A stretch of DNA of 64,000 nucleotides from Nitrospirae bacterium MYbin6 (GCA_002753305.1 PEAC01000004.1:1-64000); one strand, 5' to 3'. Counted from the stretch's first letter, positions 41,238-51,795 are shown. Numbers and translations are program-made. Notes: generated from the letters alone by a model not told the origin.

Positions 41238-43607
41238 CTATATTATATGGACGTTTTCAATGTAATTCGATAGTTCGTCCAGCAATCGGGTTATCGTATC
41301 CGGGTTGTTGTCTTTAGCGGCAGCTTCGATGGCTGCTCCAAATTGGGTGATGGCCTTAAATCCGTATCCACCTCCAGCCCCTTTGAGGTTGTGTCCAAGC
41401 TTTTGCGCGCTCTGTATATCCCCGATATTTATGGCATTTTTTATTGCGTTAATATCTGCGCGGACTTCTTTCAGAAAATCGGGGATGATGCCTTTGAGTT
41501 CAGGGTCGATGTGGACGGTCAAATTATCACTGATAGCGGCGGTATCTGAGGCTGCCGGTTTTGCGGGAGGGGAGGCAGTTGTCCTTGAGTCAGTCAGTTT
41601 TACTATCGTATTGAGAAGAGTTCTCTTTTTTATAGGTTTAGTCAGATGAGTGTTGCAACCGGCGGCAAGGCTTTTTTTTATGTCATCATCAAGGGCGTAG
41701 GCGGTAAGGGCGACGATTGGAGTTGGTTTTAATCCTCTGACTGCTTCGTATCTCCTGATTTCCTCAGTGGCCTGCAGGCCGTCCATAACAGGCATTTGAA
41801 TGTCCATAAGGACGATGTCGTAGTTTGCTGACATGAACTTTTCGATTGCGGATACACCGTTTTCGGCCGTATCGATTTTGTATGGGGCGTTCTTTAGGTA
41901 TGTCTGGATGAGGACACGATTTTGCTGGTAGTCTTCGACAAGGAGAATGTTAAGCGGGCTAAGGGTGTCGTAGGAAAAGACAGCGTGGTCGTCGGGGTTG
42001 GTCTCCGCCGCCGGTTCATATCCCATAGTGGTGCGGATGACGTTAAGAAGGTTAGACTTCTTCAGTGGTTTTACGATACATGAGTCGATACCAAGCTCAC
42101 TGGCCTTGTCACAGTCGCCTTTTCTGCTGTCTGAGGAGAGCATCATAATGGTTTTTTTAGCTAATGAAGCCTTAATTATGTGGCCAGCGGCCTCGAATCC
42201 GCCCATGGCGGGCATACGGCAATCGAGCAGCAGGAGGTCATAGGGCAGGCCGGCGGATTTTGCCAGATTGAGCTCTTTAAGGCCGCCGATGGCGTCTTCC
42301 TCTGAGGTTGCCGCGATGCCCCAGCCGCGCAATGTCTCGGTTAAGATTTCGCGGTTAGTGGCGTTGTCGTCGATGATAAGTGTCTTTAAGCCGGCCATAC
42401 CGGTGGTATCTGGTGTTTGTTTAATATCCCGGCTCAGGCCGAAGGTTGCCGTGAAGTGAAACGTGCTTCCCTTGCCGAGAGCGCTTTCTATGCGGATGTT
42501 GCCGTCCATAAGCTCAACGAGTTTTTTGGAGATAGACAGGCCGAGGCCGGTTCCGCCGTATTTGCGTGTGGTTGAGGAGTCTGCCTGGGTGAATTTCATA
42601 AATATCATGTCGAACTTATCCTCGGGTATACCGATTCCGGTGTCAGAGATTGAAAATTGCAGGCGCAGCGGGGCAGAGCCGTATTTGTTGAATTCAGGGA
42701 CATGTGTTACCCGCAGGATGACCTCGCCGTGGTCGGTGAACTTGATGGCGTTTCCAAGGAGGTTAATCAGCACCTGGCGCAGGCGGGCGGGGTCGCCGAT
42801 TAAATTACAGGGGACGTCCGTGGATATGTGGTAGTTCAGCTCGATGCCTTTTTTGTGTGCCCGGATGGAGAGGATCTCGTAAATTTTTTCGATGATATCA
42901 AGCAGGTCGAAGTTCACAGATTCAAAGCCGATTTGGCCCGCCTCGATTTTGGAGAAATCGAGGATATCGTTAATGATGTCGAGGAGGTTTTCGCCTGCCG
43001 TTTGAAAGGCGGCGACGTATTGGCGCTGGTCTGTGGTAAGTTCAGTCTCGTTGAGCAGTTCAGCCATGCCGATGATGTCATTCATAGGGGTACGAATTTC
43101 GTGGCTCATGCTGGCGAGGAATTCGCTTTTGGCGCATTGGGCGTTTTCAGCAGATTCCTTGGCGTTGCGCAGCTCGGCCTCCGCCCATTCCTGTTTTAGT
43201 GCATAGGTGACTATTTCGGTAACGTCCTCGATGGTGATAAAGATGTAGTTAATGGTGTCGTTGTCATCTCTTAACGGCCCGAGGGTGCAGCTCTGCTGCA
43301 TGTACTCGAAGTTGGCCGGCTGCTGTCCGGTGAGTTTAAAGGGGAAGAGGTAGTTATGGAGTTTTTGGCGCAAGAAGATGAAGTTTCCGAATGTGAATAT
43401 GGACTTACAGCTTTTCAGGAAAGACGGTTTGTTGAGGGTCGGGAAGAAATCAAGGAGTTTAGCCCCAACGATTGCGTCGCTCTTGATGCCGCTTTGCATG
43501 GTGAGCCAGCGGTTCCAGTAGACGACTGTAAGTTTCTTGTCGATAATGGCCACACCAGTATTAAGCATATCTAAGAGTTGATGAGTTATGAGTTGAACAA
43601 CTTCCAT
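41238..43607 (-). CDS. Hybrid histidine kinase (PAS-HisKA-HATPase-REC-REC-Hpt)
   Basis: PAS domain at about 5-140, HisKA with [17 protein letters not shown], HATPase_c with [17 protein letters not shown] and [13 protein letters not shown], two receivers (IIDDNATN / [13 protein letters not shown] and LVEDYQQN / [12 protein letters not shown]) and a C-terminal Hpt domain with [15 protein letters not shown]. No transmembrane helices, so it senses a cytoplasmic signal. The domain set allows a full internal phosphorelay ending on the adjacent receiver protein. 789 aa. Confidence 0.95.
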   Translation of the reverse strand: MEVVQLITHQLLDMLNTGVAIIDKKLTVVYWNRWLTMQSGIKSDAIVGAKLLDFFPTLNKPSFLKSCKSIFTFGNFIFLRQKLHNYLFPFKLTGQQPANFEYMQQSCTLGPLRDDNDTINYIFITIEDVTEIVTYALKQEWAEAELRNAKESAENAQCAKSEFLASMSHEIRTPMNDIIGMAELLNETELTTDQRQYVAAFQTAGENLLDIINDILDFSKIEAGQIGFESVNFDLLDIIEKIYEILSIRAHKKGIELNYHISTDVPCNLIGDPARLRQVLINLLGNAIKFTDHGEVILRVTHVPEFNKYGSAPLRLQFSISDTGIGIPEDKFDMIFMKFTQADSSTTRKYGGTGLGLSISKKLVELMDGNIRIESALGKGSTFHFTATFGLSRDIKQTPDTTGMAGLKTLIIDDNATNREILTETLRGWGIAATSEEDAIGGLKELNLAKSAGLPYDLLLLDCRMPAMGGFEAAGHIIKASLAKKTIMMLSSDSRKGDCDKASELGIDSCIVKPLKKSNLLNVIRTTMGYEPAAETNPDDHAVFSYDTLSPLNILLVEDYQQNRVLIQTYLKNAPYKIDTAENGVSAIEKFMSANYDIVLMDIQMPVMDGLQATEEIRRYEAVRGLKPTPIVALTAYALDDDIKKSLAAGCNTHLTKPIKKRTLLNTIVKLTDSRTTASPPAKPAASDTAAISDNLTVHIDPELKGIIPDFLKEVRADINAIKNAINIGDIQSAQKLGHNLKGAGGGYGFKAITQFGAAIEAAAKDNNPDTITRLLDELSNYIENVHII

Positions 43608-43734
43608 AATTGTTTGCCTAACGCCTCCAACTGATTTATATTAACATAGCGGTGCGGCTGCCGGCAATCCTGGCAAGGGCAAGTGGGCAGGCAGGGGATA
43701 AGTGCCAGATTTCAATGGCGGCCATCGCTGCGCC

Positions 43735-43745
43735 TGTGGTATAAT
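43735..43745 (+). promoter_or_regulatory. -10 element of the hicBA promoter
   Basis: GGTATAATAGG carries a perfect TATAAT about 45 bases before the hicB ATG. No clear -35 hexamer is visible at 17-18 bp upstream, as is common for autorepressed toxin-antitoxin promoters. Confidence 0.35.
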
Positions 43746-43789
43746 AGGAAGTACAGTCAATATACGAAAAGGTAGAGGTGTGGCAGGAT

Positions 43790-43990
43790 ATGAAAATAAA
43801 TGCGGTATTTGTTAAAGACGGTGACTGGTGGGTAGCGTGGACAGATGATGTCCCGGGGGCAATGACTCAGGGAAAGACCATAGAAGAGGCAAGAGAAAAC
43901 CTTCTTGATGCGATAAACGAGATTCAAAAACCGTTTGATTTAGAATCATTACCGAAGCGTGAAGTGGTTTTAGAAATAATTGAGGTATGA
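43790..43990 (+). CDS. hicB: HicB-type antitoxin
   Basis: 66 residues with the partially degraded RNase-H-like HicB fold: DGDWWVAWTDDVPGAMTQGKTIEEARENLLDAI. No C-terminal DNA-binding extension is present, as in the short HicB forms. An in-frame GTG at 43778 is an alternative start. The stop overlaps the toxin start by four bases. The antitoxin-first order differs from the classical hicA-hicB arrangement but is common in environmental genomes. Confidence 0.85.
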   Translation: MKINAVFVKDGDWWVAWTDDVPGAMTQGKTIEEARENLLDAINEIQKPFDLESLPKREVVLEIIEV

Positions 43991-44178
43991 AGCGAAAAGA
44001 GTTGATACGGCATATAGAGAGACAGGGATGCGCGTTACTACGAGAAGGCGCCAGGCATAGTATGTATATAAACCTCTGGGATATAGAGAAATCATCGACA
44101 ATACCAAGGCATACTGAGATAGCCGACTTACTTGCAAGAAAAATCTGCAGGCAGCTTGGAGTTGCTTATGTCAAATAA
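43987..44178 (+). CDS. hicA: HicA-type mRNA interferase toxin
   Basis: 63 residues of dsRBD-like HicA fold with the catalytic-histidine region GARHSMYIN and the conserved IPRHTEIADLLARKICRQLG. HicA cleaves mRNA when not bound by HicB. Starts with ATGA overlap on hicB. A 51-base gap separates it from the convergent permease gene. Confidence 0.88.
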   Translation: MKRKELIRHIERQGCALLREGARHSMYINLWDIEKSSTIPRHTEIADLLARKICRQLGVAYVK

Positions 44179-44229
44179 AAATATCCTCATTGGGAAGCGA
44201 TTTTATGTAAACAGGGTATTAATGCGGAC

Positions 44230-45270
44230 TCAGATGAGGCCCTTTTCTGCCAGTTCTTCCTTTAAGTAGGCGTAGTATATTGGGGCGGCTATAACTCCTG
44301 GCAGACCGAATGCGGCCTCCATTATGAGCATCGACAGGAGCATCTCCCATGTCTTTGATTTTATCTGTGAGCCTACTATCCTGGCATTTAAGAAATACTC
44401 TAATTTATGAATTACCACCAGAAACACCATCGACCCCACCGCAACATTAAATGAGTTGCTCAGGCTCACCACAATAATTACCGTATTTGAGATCAGATTC
44501 CCTATCACTGGCAGCAAACCCACAACAAACGTTATTATTATCATCGTCTTGACCAGGCCCAAATGAACCCCAAACAACGGCAATATAACGGCAAGATAGA
44601 GGGCCGCAAATACCGTGTTAATCGCCGAGATGCGAAACTGGGCAAAGACAATGCGCCTGAATGACAACGCCACCAGCGATACGCTCCGCATCAGGGACTT
44701 CGCCAGCGGCCCATGTACGTGCCCTTCGCTGACCTCGTTCAGGGCTGCAAGCACCCCCATAACCATTCCAATAAGGACGTGCGCGGCGGTTCTGGCCGCT
44801 TCCTTCCCCGCTGACTGCAGCTCTGCCGCATGGTCACGCAGCCATTGGGATGCGGCGCCCTTAACGCCCTCGGCGTCTGGCGGCAGGTACTCTACTATCC
44901 ATCGCGGCACTGAACTCAGAGAGCTGTCTATTATGTCGGCCATCTTCTGAAGCAAAACGGAATAGTTGCCTGAGCTGCCCCTGAAAAAACTGGCAGCGCC
45001 CAACGTCAGCACAAACACAACCACCACGATGGCTGCCCCAAGCAGCGCTACCACTATCATCTTTGATGCGTGCCCCGTCAGGCCCTTTACCTTGATTTTA
45101 CATGAGAGGATGTGAATCAGCTCAAACACGAGCAGACCGCTTAACAGCGCTGACAACAAGTGAAGCTTCAGCGCTATCAACAGTGCTAACGTGACAATAA
45201 CCCAGGCGGCTATGTCATAGTTTGACATATCGCGCTTGACACTGTCGTTATTCACTTCTTCGACATTCAT
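44230..45270 (-). CDS. AI-2E family transporter (YdiK/PerM-like)
   Basis: 346-residue membrane protein with about eight helices and a long periplasmic segment between helices 3 and 4. The FRRIVFAQFRISAINTVFAALYL and GVHLGLVKTMIIITFVVGLLPVIGNLISNT regions are characteristic of the AI-2E exporter/PerM family. Substrates range from AI-2 to ions and remain unknown here. N-terminal start is not well determined. Confidence 0.85.
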   Translation of the reverse strand: MNVEEVNNDSVKRDMSNYDIAAWVIVTLALLIALKLHLLSALLSGLLVFELIHILSCKIKVKGLTGHASKMIVVALLGAAIVVVVFVLTLGAASFFRGSSGNYSVLLQKMADIIDSSLSSVPRWIVEYLPPDAEGVKGAASQWLRDHAAELQSAGKEAARTAAHVLIGMVMGVLAALNEVSEGHVHGPLAKSLMRSVSLVALSFRRIVFAQFRISAINTVFAALYLAVILPLFGVHLGLVKTMIIITFVVGLLPVIGNLISNTVIIVVSLSNSFNVAVGSMVFLVVIHKLEYFLNARIVGSQIKSKTWEMLLSMLIMEAAFGLPGVIAAPIYYAYLKEELAEKGLI

Positions 45271-45553
45271 TTCAGCATTATACCTTTTGCCGGTAAGTAA
45301 ATACTACGCCCTCTTGCCACAAAAGTCCCCGTGTTCAGGCCCGGAAAAAGTCTGAAAGAATCGGTATCGAGGGCGCATGAGAGATAAACCAGTTGTAAAA
45401 TATATGCAAATCAGCAATTCTCAATGAACGGAAATATCTTTAAAAATTGAGTGGTTACAATCTTTTAAGAATATATTTTTAGCGGTGTTCTTACAGATAT
45501 TGCTTATATATCAATGGCTTATATGTATTTTCAATGAGAAGTGCTGTATGCAA

Positions 45554-45593
45554 ATGTATTATGTTGACTTGTAATACATGGTAATGTTATGAT
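45554..45593 (+). promoter_or_regulatory. Promoter with operator-like palindrome upstream of PAS kinase
   Basis: TTGACT (45564-45569), an 18-bp spacer and TATGAT (45588-45593) form a good promoter. A perfect dyad ATGTATTA-N10-TAATACAT (45554-45561 and 45572-45579) is centred on the -35 box, where a bound dimer would block RNA polymerase. The rest of the 425-base gap 45271-45695 is AT-rich and I see nothing else in it. Confidence 0.5.
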
Positions 45594-45695
45594 TCAAACA
45601 GTCCAGATTAAGGTCGCTTGGGAAGGCGTCAAGATTAAAATAGTATAACTGTTTTTATCGGGAGAGAAAGTGGTTATAGCTGAGATTCTCAAGCC

Positions 45696-47267
45696 GTGTT
45701 ATGCATTGACGTGCAGCCAGGACGGGCTATGAAAGATGTGGGAAAGGCAAGAGACCCGCTTATCGTCGTGCTGGAACAATTAAAGGCACTGAAAAACAGA
45801 AGTTCTGAAGAAAGATATCGGACTTTTATCGAACTTGCAAACGATCCAATATTTGTTGCTGAAATAGAAACCGGCATTATCGTGGATGTAAACCAAAAGG
45901 GAGAAGAACTCCTTGGGATGAGAAGGCCGGAAATTATAGGTATGCACCAGAGTCAGCTCCATCCTCCAGATGACACAACTAAAGGAAAAACAATCAATAC
46001 CTTCAGGAATCATATAAAACAAGGCCGTGCGGATCAGGATGAAACTCAAGTCATTCGTAAAGATGGGACAATAGTGGACGTGAGCATTAGCGCCAAGGTT
46101 ATTGATACCGGCAATGAAAAATTGATAATCGGTATATTCAGAGATATTACACGGCGAAATAAATTAATCGAGGAGTTGAGGTTTCATAGTGAAATAATGC
46201 GCAATATGGCCGAGGGTGTTATCCTTGTCAGTGTTGCAGATGGAACCATCGTGTACTGTAACCCGAAGTTCGAGCAAATCTTCGAGTATAACACAGGAGA
46301 GTTAATCGGCAAGAATGTCTCCATCATTAACGCCCCTACTGAGAAGTCTCCCGAAGAGACCTCAAAGGAAATCATGGAATCGTTAAATAAAAACAATTCG
46401 TGGCAAGGTGAAGTATATACCATTAAAAAGAATGGCACACACTTTTGGGGTTATGTAAGTATTTCGTCTTTTGAGCATAACACTTACGGTAACGTGTGGG
46501 TAGGAGTGCATAGTGACATTACCGAACAAAAACTACAGGCTCAACTTCTGATTCAACAATCCAAGATGGCGTCAATGGGTGAGATGATAGGGCTGATAGC
46601 GCACCAGTGGAGGCAGCCCCTCAATGCGTTGTCACTCTATGTCCAGGACTTAAAGGAATCTTATAAATATGGCGAAATCGATGAGCATTATATCGAACAT
46701 GCGGCTAATGCCTTTCTTGAACAGATTGATTTCATGTCAAATACGATAGACGACTTCAGGGACTTTTTCGCGCCGACAAAAATAAAAGTTCAGTTTAATA
46801 TAACATCTGCCATAAATAAATTGCTCACAATGTTCTCACATATTTATACCAAAAGCAGTATAGGCCTTTCCATAACAGACAAGTGTGATATGCTGTTATA
46901 TGTCGATGGATATCCCAATGAGTTTAATCAGGTGGTGCTGAATCTTCTGAATAACGCAAGGGAGGCAATCCTCTCAACAAGAAAATTAGAACCTAAACTG
47001 AAAGGGCAAATCGAGATTAACATCTCAACCAATGGGGACAGAAACCGTGTTGTTTGTTCGATATGGGACAATGCCGGAGGAATCCTTGAAAATATAATGG
47101 ATAAAATCTTTGAGCCGCATTTCACAACGAAGGAGTCCAAAGGAATGGGCCTGGGGCTTTATATGTCAAAGACAATAATTGAGAACAATATGAATGGCAA
47201 ATTGTCAGTTCATAACAGAGACGGCGGGGCGGAGTTTAAGATAACATTGAAGGCCACCGCACTATAA
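45696..47267 (+). CDS. Cytoplasmic PAS-PAS sensor histidine kinase
   Basis: Two PAS domains (about 45-165, with EIETGIIVDVNQKG and QVIRKDGTIVDV; about 170-285, with DGTIVYCNPKF) precede a HisKA-type box (MIGLIAHQWRQPLNAL) and an HATPase_c domain (QVVLNLLNNAREAI, DNAGGI, GMGLGLYMSKTIIE). No membrane segment. The HQWRQPLN variant is common in PAS kinases of anaerobes. A GTG start (45696) and an ATG (45729) are both possible; neither has a strong ribosome site. No partner regulator is adjacent. Confidence 0.9.
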   Translation: MLCIDVQPGRAMKDVGKARDPLIVVLEQLKALKNRSSEERYRTFIELANDPIFVAEIETGIIVDVNQKGEELLGMRRPEIIGMHQSQLHPPDDTTKGKTINTFRNHIKQGRADQDETQVIRKDGTIVDVSISAKVIDTGNEKLIIGIFRDITRRNKLIEELRFHSEIMRNMAEGVILVSVADGTIVYCNPKFEQIFEYNTGELIGKNVSIINAPTEKSPEETSKEIMESLNKNNSWQGEVYTIKKNGTHFWGYVSISSFEHNTYGNVWVGVHSDITEQKLQAQLLIQQSKMASMGEMIGLIAHQWRQPLNALSLYVQDLKESYKYGEIDEHYIEHAANAFLEQIDFMSNTIDDFRDFFAPTKIKVQFNITSAINKLLTMFSHIYTKSSIGLSITDKCDMLLYVDGYPNEFNQVVLNLLNNAREAILSTRKLEPKLKGQIEINISTNGDRNRVVCSIWDNAGGILENIMDKIFEPHFTTKESKGMGLGLYMSKTIIENNMNGKLSVHNRDGGAEFKITLKATAL

Positions 47268-47383
47268 GCCCCAGTCCCTCACTCAAGGCCACAATCTCCA
47301 GGACGTTTACAAATCCGGTGAAATCGTGATACAGTACACTGCCGGAAATGGCTACCCCTCCATTAATACGTTAAGGAGTTGCA

Positions 47384-48520
47384 ATGGAATTGATGAAAAG
47401 GTTTGTACTGATAGTGTTGCTAATACTCTCGACGTGTAAGGGAAGCCCGCCCGTTGATGAGAATAAACCGCGGCAGCCAGCCGCCCAAACGATAAAAATA
47501 GGTGTCATAGCCGCTCTTACGGGTTCCGCCTCGGCCTATGGCCGGTCTATTGTCAATGGCTTTGAGCTTGCCGCAAAGGAGATAAACTCAAAGGGCGGCA
47601 TTACGCTTGAGCTGATCATTGAGGATTCTGCAGGCAGACAGGAACAGGCCCTCTCAGCCGCGCAAAAACTCATCAACTCCAACATGGTGGCGGCCATACT
47701 TGGCCCTACGCTCAGTACGGAGATGAGGGTCGTCGGCCCGCTTGCCGTCACAAACGGAGTCCCTATCCTGGCCACATCCAACACAGCCGCGGGGATTACT
47801 CAAATCGGCAGGTTTGTCTTCAGAAACTCCATGCCGGAGACAATCGGCACTCCGCTGTCCATACAAATGGCTCGCGATAAGTATAACATCAAAAAGGCCG
47901 CCATAATCTACGGCGATGACGATGTCTTTACAAAGTCCGGGTTCGACACGATGAAGGCGACAGCCGAAAGGCTTGGCATTACTATAACTACCATAGAGAA
48001 ATTCCAAAAAGGACAGGCTGACTATAGCGCGCAGCTGACAAAGATTAAGGCCGATGCACCGGACGCCATTCTTTGTTCTGCCCTGTTTAACGAGGGGGCG
48101 GTAATTCTGCAACAGGCCCGCAAACTTGGCATCGATGTGCCGGTTATCGGAGGCAATGGCTTTAACTCCCCAAAGATAATCGAGCTGGCCGGGCAGGCAG
48201 CCGAAGGCCTCATCGTGGCCACCCCGTGGTTTTCCGGTAAGCCCGACAAGCGCGTACAAGACTTCGTTGCCGCCTATAAGGCCGCCTATGGGACAGAGCC
48301 TGACCAGTTTGCCGCACAGGCCTATGACGGCTTGTATCTCATGGACGAGGCCATAAGGCGCTCCGGCACGTCCGAAAGAGAGAAGGTCAGAGACGCCCTT
48401 GCCTCTATAAAGGATTTTGACGGCGTTATGGGCCGGTTTTCCTTTGACGCCGACAGAGATGTCGTGATGGCTCCGCTGGTTATCATAGTCAAAGACGGAA
48501 GGTTCCAACTGTTTAACTGA
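47384..48520 (+). CDS. livK: Branched-chain amino acid ABC transporter substrate-binding protein
   Basis: Periplasmic-binding protein of the Leu/Ile/Val family: signal peptide ending near LILSTCKG (possible but atypical lipobox), then IKIGVIAALTGSASAYGRSI, AAILGPTLSTEMRVV and AAQAYDGLYLMDEAI. 378 aa. AAGGAG precedes the ATG. First gene of a five-gene liv operon. Real substrate could be amino acids, amides or urea. Confidence 0.92.
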   Translation: MELMKRFVLIVLLILSTCKGSPPVDENKPRQPAAQTIKIGVIAALTGSASAYGRSIVNGFELAAKEINSKGGITLELIIEDSAGRQEQALSAAQKLINSNMVAAILGPTLSTEMRVVGPLAVTNGVPILATSNTAAGITQIGRFVFRNSMPETIGTPLSIQMARDKYNIKKAAIIYGDDDVFTKSGFDTMKATAERLGITITTIEKFQKGQADYSAQLTKIKADAPDAILCSALFNEGAVILQQARKLGIDVPVIGGNGFNSPKIIELAGQAAEGLIVATPWFSGKPDKRVQDFVAAYKAAYGTEPDQFAAQAYDGLYLMDEAIRRSGTSEREKVRDALASIKDFDGVMGRFSFDADRDVVMAPLVIIVKDGRFQLFN

Positions 48521-49404
48521 TGCTCGCTCAACAACTGATTAACGGGATAACGCTTGGGGGGATTTATGCCGTTGTCGCCCTGGGGTATACGATGGTCTTT
48601 GGTGTGCTGGACATTATTAACATGGCCCACGGCGAGGTAGTGATGTTTGGGGCGTTTGCCGGGATGCTCTTGGCCTCAGGGCTGGGCGCGCCGCTCTGGG
48701 CGGTGTTTGCCGGGGCAGTTATTGCCGCCGGTGCCTTGGGGTATTTGCTTGAACTCTTGTCACTGCGCCCGTTAAGAAGAAGGCGTGTTACCGCGAAACT
48801 TGCCCCGTTAATAAGCACTATCGGGGTGTCGATTCTCCTTGAGAATGTGGCCTTAAAGCTTTTTGGCCCCGGGAATCATCCCTTTAAGACTCCGCTTTCG
48901 GATATGAAATTTTCTTTAGCCGGTGTGGACATTTATCTCGTACAGATGGTAATCCTGGGGATTTCGCTGATGCTGGCTGCGGCACTCTACCTATGGCTAT
49001 ACCGGACGAAAGAGGGTTTGTCTCTGCGGGCTGTTGCCGAGGACTCGGAGATAGCCTCCATACTAGGGGTTAACATCGACAGGGCAATCACCATTACGGT
49101 AGTCACGGCGTCAATGGCCGGAGGGGCTGCCGGGGTGCTTATCGGCATGGCCTATAGCAATGTGAGCACTCAGATGGGGGTCTCAATAGGGCTTAAGGGG
49201 TTGGCCATAATAATCTTTGGCGGCATGGGCAGTGTGGGTGGGGCGGTGGCTGGAGGGCTTATTCTTGGCCTTGCCGAGACGCTTATTGCGGCTTACTGGG
49301 ATTCGGGATACCGTGATGCTGCGGCATTTTTCATAATAACGCTGGTGTTGCTGGTAAGGCCTCAGGGGCTGTTTGGCCGGGATGCGGCGGCGATGAGGCA
49401 TTAG
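48520..49404 (+). CDS. livH: Branched-chain amino acid ABC transporter permease LivH
   Basis: 294-residue permease with NGITLGGIYAVVALGYTMVFGVL and INMAHGE at the N-terminus and the GLKGLAIIIFGGMGSVGGAVAGG motif near the C-terminus, both diagnostic for LivH. One-base overlap with livK. Confidence 0.95.
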   Translation: MLAQQLINGITLGGIYAVVALGYTMVFGVLDIINMAHGEVVMFGAFAGMLLASGLGAPLWAVFAGAVIAAGALGYLLELLSLRPLRRRRVTAKLAPLISTIGVSILLENVALKLFGPGNHPFKTPLSDMKFSLAGVDIYLVQMVILGISLMLAAALYLWLYRTKEGLSLRAVAEDSEIASILGVNIDRAITITVVTASMAGGAAGVLIGMAYSNVSTQMGVSIGLKGLAIIIFGGMGSVGGAVAGGLILGLAETLIAAYWDSGYRDAAAFFIITLVLLVRPQGLFGRDAAAMRH

Positions 49405-49413
49405 AGGGCCGCT

Positions 49414-50334
49414 GTGCATCTTAATCCGTATCATCTGCAGATCGCCTCATTCGCACTGATAAACATTATGCTGGCCTTGGGTGTCTATGTTACGCTCAGC
49501 ACGGGGCAGCTCACTTTGGGCAGTGCGGGGTTTATGGGCATAGGGGCATATACGACGGCCGTACTCACAGTGAACTGCCATGTGCCGGTGCCGGTTGGGA
49601 TAGTGGCCGGTGGGCTTTTAGCCGGGGTTGCCGGGGTTGCCACGGGGTTTCCCGCGTTGCGCCTTCGGGGTGTGTATCTGGCTGTGGCCACGCTTGGCCT
49701 GGGTGAGATGCTCAGGGTGGTCTTTATCAGGTGGGAGGTATTGACGGGCGGGGCGGTAGGTTTTACTGGAATCCCTCAGATGGGGCGGGAAACCCTTGAT
49801 ATGCTTAATACCTATGGTTTAAACCCACAAGGCATCGGCCTGAAGGACAATGAGTTTACGGCGTTTTCGGTATTTCTAATATTACTCCTGATAGCCATTC
49901 TAACTGTGTGGGCAATATTGCGCCAGAGTAGCTCAAGGGTAGGGCGGGCGTTTTCCGCCATTGAATGCGACGAGAGTGCGGCTGGGGCGATGGGGATAGA
50001 CATCCACTACTACAAGGTGTTGGCCTTTGGTGAGGGCGCATTCATTTCTGGCCTTGCCGGTGCGCTCTATGCCCACACGGCCTCGTATATCAGTCCGGCA
50101 GATTTTACATACCACAGGGCGGTAGAGGTGCTTGCCTTTGCGGTACTGGGCGGGATAGAGACGGCCTGGGGTGCCGTTATAGGGGCCGCGGTTCTAACCG
50201 TGCTGCCCGAGACGCTTCGCTTTATCAGTAGTTACAGGTACGTTGTTTACGGCATAATTTTAGTGGCAGCGATGGTTTATCGTCCCCAGGGGTTGATAGA
50301 CAGGGCGCTGCTGAGGAGGTTCACGGCAAAATGA
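49414..50334 (+). CDS. livM: Branched-chain amino acid ABC transporter permease LivM
   Basis: 306 aa, with LSTGQLTLGSAGFMGIGAY, LRLRGVYLAVATLGLGEMLR and FGEGAFISGLAGALYAH followed by VLAFAVLGGIETAWGAVIGA, the LivM signatures. GTG start. Partner of LivH in the membrane. Confidence 0.94.
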   Translation: MHLNPYHLQIASFALINIMLALGVYVTLSTGQLTLGSAGFMGIGAYTTAVLTVNCHVPVPVGIVAGGLLAGVAGVATGFPALRLRGVYLAVATLGLGEMLRVVFIRWEVLTGGAVGFTGIPQMGRETLDMLNTYGLNPQGIGLKDNEFTAFSVFLILLLIAILTVWAILRQSSSRVGRAFSAIECDESAAGAMGIDIHYYKVLAFGEGAFISGLAGALYAHTASYISPADFTYHRAVEVLAFAVLGGIETAWGAVIGAAVLTVLPETLRFISSYRYVVYGIILVAAMVYRPQGLIDRALLRRFTAK

Positions 50335-51101
50335 TCCTTGCCGTTGAGGATATAAGTATCAGCTTCGGCGGCCTTAGCGCCCTTGACAAGGTCTCCTTTA
50401 CTGTAGATGAGCACGAGATAACAGGAGTAATAGGCCCAAATGGTGCCGGTAAGACCACGCTTTTTAATATCATTACGTCGGTATTTACACCAAGCTCAGG
50501 GAATGTCTATCTCCACGGCAAGACAATCACTGCCCTGAAGTCCCATGTTATCAATAAAATGGGGGTCAGCCGGACATTTCAAAACATCAGGCTATTTGGC
50601 ACGATGACGGTTATAGAAAACGTCATGGCCGGACGGCACGCACGCATGGACTCCGGGGTACTGGGGTGCGTGTTTCGCACAAAGAGACAGAGGTCAGAGG
50701 AGCACTACGCAAGGGACAAGGCTGTGGAGCTTCTTGAGTTTGTGGGCTTGTCCGGCCAATGGGACAGCGTTTCGGGGAATCTCTCCTATGGTATGCAGCG
50801 CAGACTTGAAATAGCCCGCGCCCTGGCCTCAGAGCCAAGCCTCCTGCTCCTTGATGAGCCGGTTGCCGGGATGAACGATGTAGAGCGCGCGGAGATATTC
50901 GGGTTAATCGGGCGGATTTCGCGTACCGGAGTTGCCGTCCTGTTAATAGAGCACAACATGCCGCTTGTCATGGGTCTATGCCAGAAGATAGTGGTCCTGG
51001 ATTTTGGGAAGAAAATAGCCGAGGGCACCCCCGAGTTCATCAAAACGCACCCGGAGGTAATCGAGGCATACCTCGGCAAAGAGGACGATGAGGGTGGTTG
51101 A
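50331..51101 (+). CDS. livG: Branched-chain amino acid ABC transporter ATPase LivG
   Basis: Walker A GPNGAGKTT, LivG-typical NKMGVSRTFQNIRLFGTMTV, signature LSYGMQRRLEIARAL and Walker B LLLLDEPVAGMN, with LLIEHNMPLVM. 256 aa. ATGA overlap with livM. Confidence 0.95.
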   Translation: MILAVEDISISFGGLSALDKVSFTVDEHEITGVIGPNGAGKTTLFNIITSVFTPSSGNVYLHGKTITALKSHVINKMGVSRTFQNIRLFGTMTVIENVMAGRHARMDSGVLGCVFRTKRQRSEEHYARDKAVELLEFVGLSGQWDSVSGNLSYGMQRRLEIARALASEPSLLLLDEPVAGMNDVERAEIFGLIGRISRTGVAVLLIEHNMPLVMGLCQKIVVLDFGKKIAEGTPEFIKTHPEVIEAYLGKEDDEGG

Positions 51102-51795
51102 ACTTACGGCAGATGGAGTTGAGGCCGGCTATGGCCATGTCCAGGCCCTCAGGGGCGTCAGCGTATCTGTCAGTACGCATGGCATTGTCTCGGTCCTTGG
51201 TGCAAATGGGGCCGGAAAGACAACCCTCCTAAAGGCAATCGCCGGGTTGGTAGAGCCATCCAGTGGGAAAATCCTCTATCGTGGCATAGACATAACGAAA
51301 GAGCGCCCGGACAGGATTGTGAGGCATGGGATTGCGTTAGTGCCGGAGGGTCGGGGGATTCTCACCCGGATGACAGTGCTTGATAACCTGAGAATGGGTG
51401 CATACTGCCGCAGTGACGGTAATATAAATGGCGATATAGAAGAGATGTTTAATCGATTTCCAATCCTGAGGGAGCGACAGGGCCGGTATGCGGGGACACT
51501 ATCCGGTGGGCAGCGCCAGATGCTGTCAATAGCACGCGCCCTGATGTCAAGGCCAAGCCTCCTGCTCCTTGACGAGCCTTCGATGGGGCTAGCCCCAAAG
51601 GCGGCAAGCGCGGTGTTTGCGATGATTTGCGAGATACACGCCAGGGGGACGGCAGTCCTGCTGGTCGAGCAAAACGCTGTGCAGGCGCTTAAGATCTCCG
51701 CCTATGCGTATGTACTGGAGTCTGGCGCAGGAGTGCTTCAGGGCAGCGCGGAGGACTTGCTGAAGGACAGGGCAATACAGAAATCATACCTATAA
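51088..51795 (+). CDS. livF: Branched-chain amino acid ABC transporter ATPase LivF
   Basis: Walker A GANGAGKTT, LVPEGRGILTRMTVLDNL, signature LSGGQRQMLSIARAL, Walker B LLLLDEPSMGLAP and LLVEQNAVQAL. 235 aa. Overlaps livG by 14 bases and ends the operon. Downstream AAAGGGG and CCCCTTT lie too far apart for a classical terminator. Confidence 0.95.
   Translation: MRVVELTADGVEAGYGHVQALRGVSVSVSTHGIVSVLGANGAGKTTLLKAIAGLVEPSSGKILYRGIDITKERPDRIVRHGIALVPEGRGILTRMTVLDNLRMGAYCRSDGNINGDIEEMFNRFPILRERQGRYAGTLSGGQRQMLSIARALMSRPSLLLLDEPSMGLAPKAASAVFAMICEIHARGTAVLLVEQNAVQALKISAYAYVLESGAGVLQGSAEDLLKDRAIQKSYL

Noticed and set aside
47654-48508. Long minus-strand frame (284 codons) opposite livK
   Set aside because: Shadow of a clear substrate-binding protein gene in the liv operon; translation resembles no protein family.
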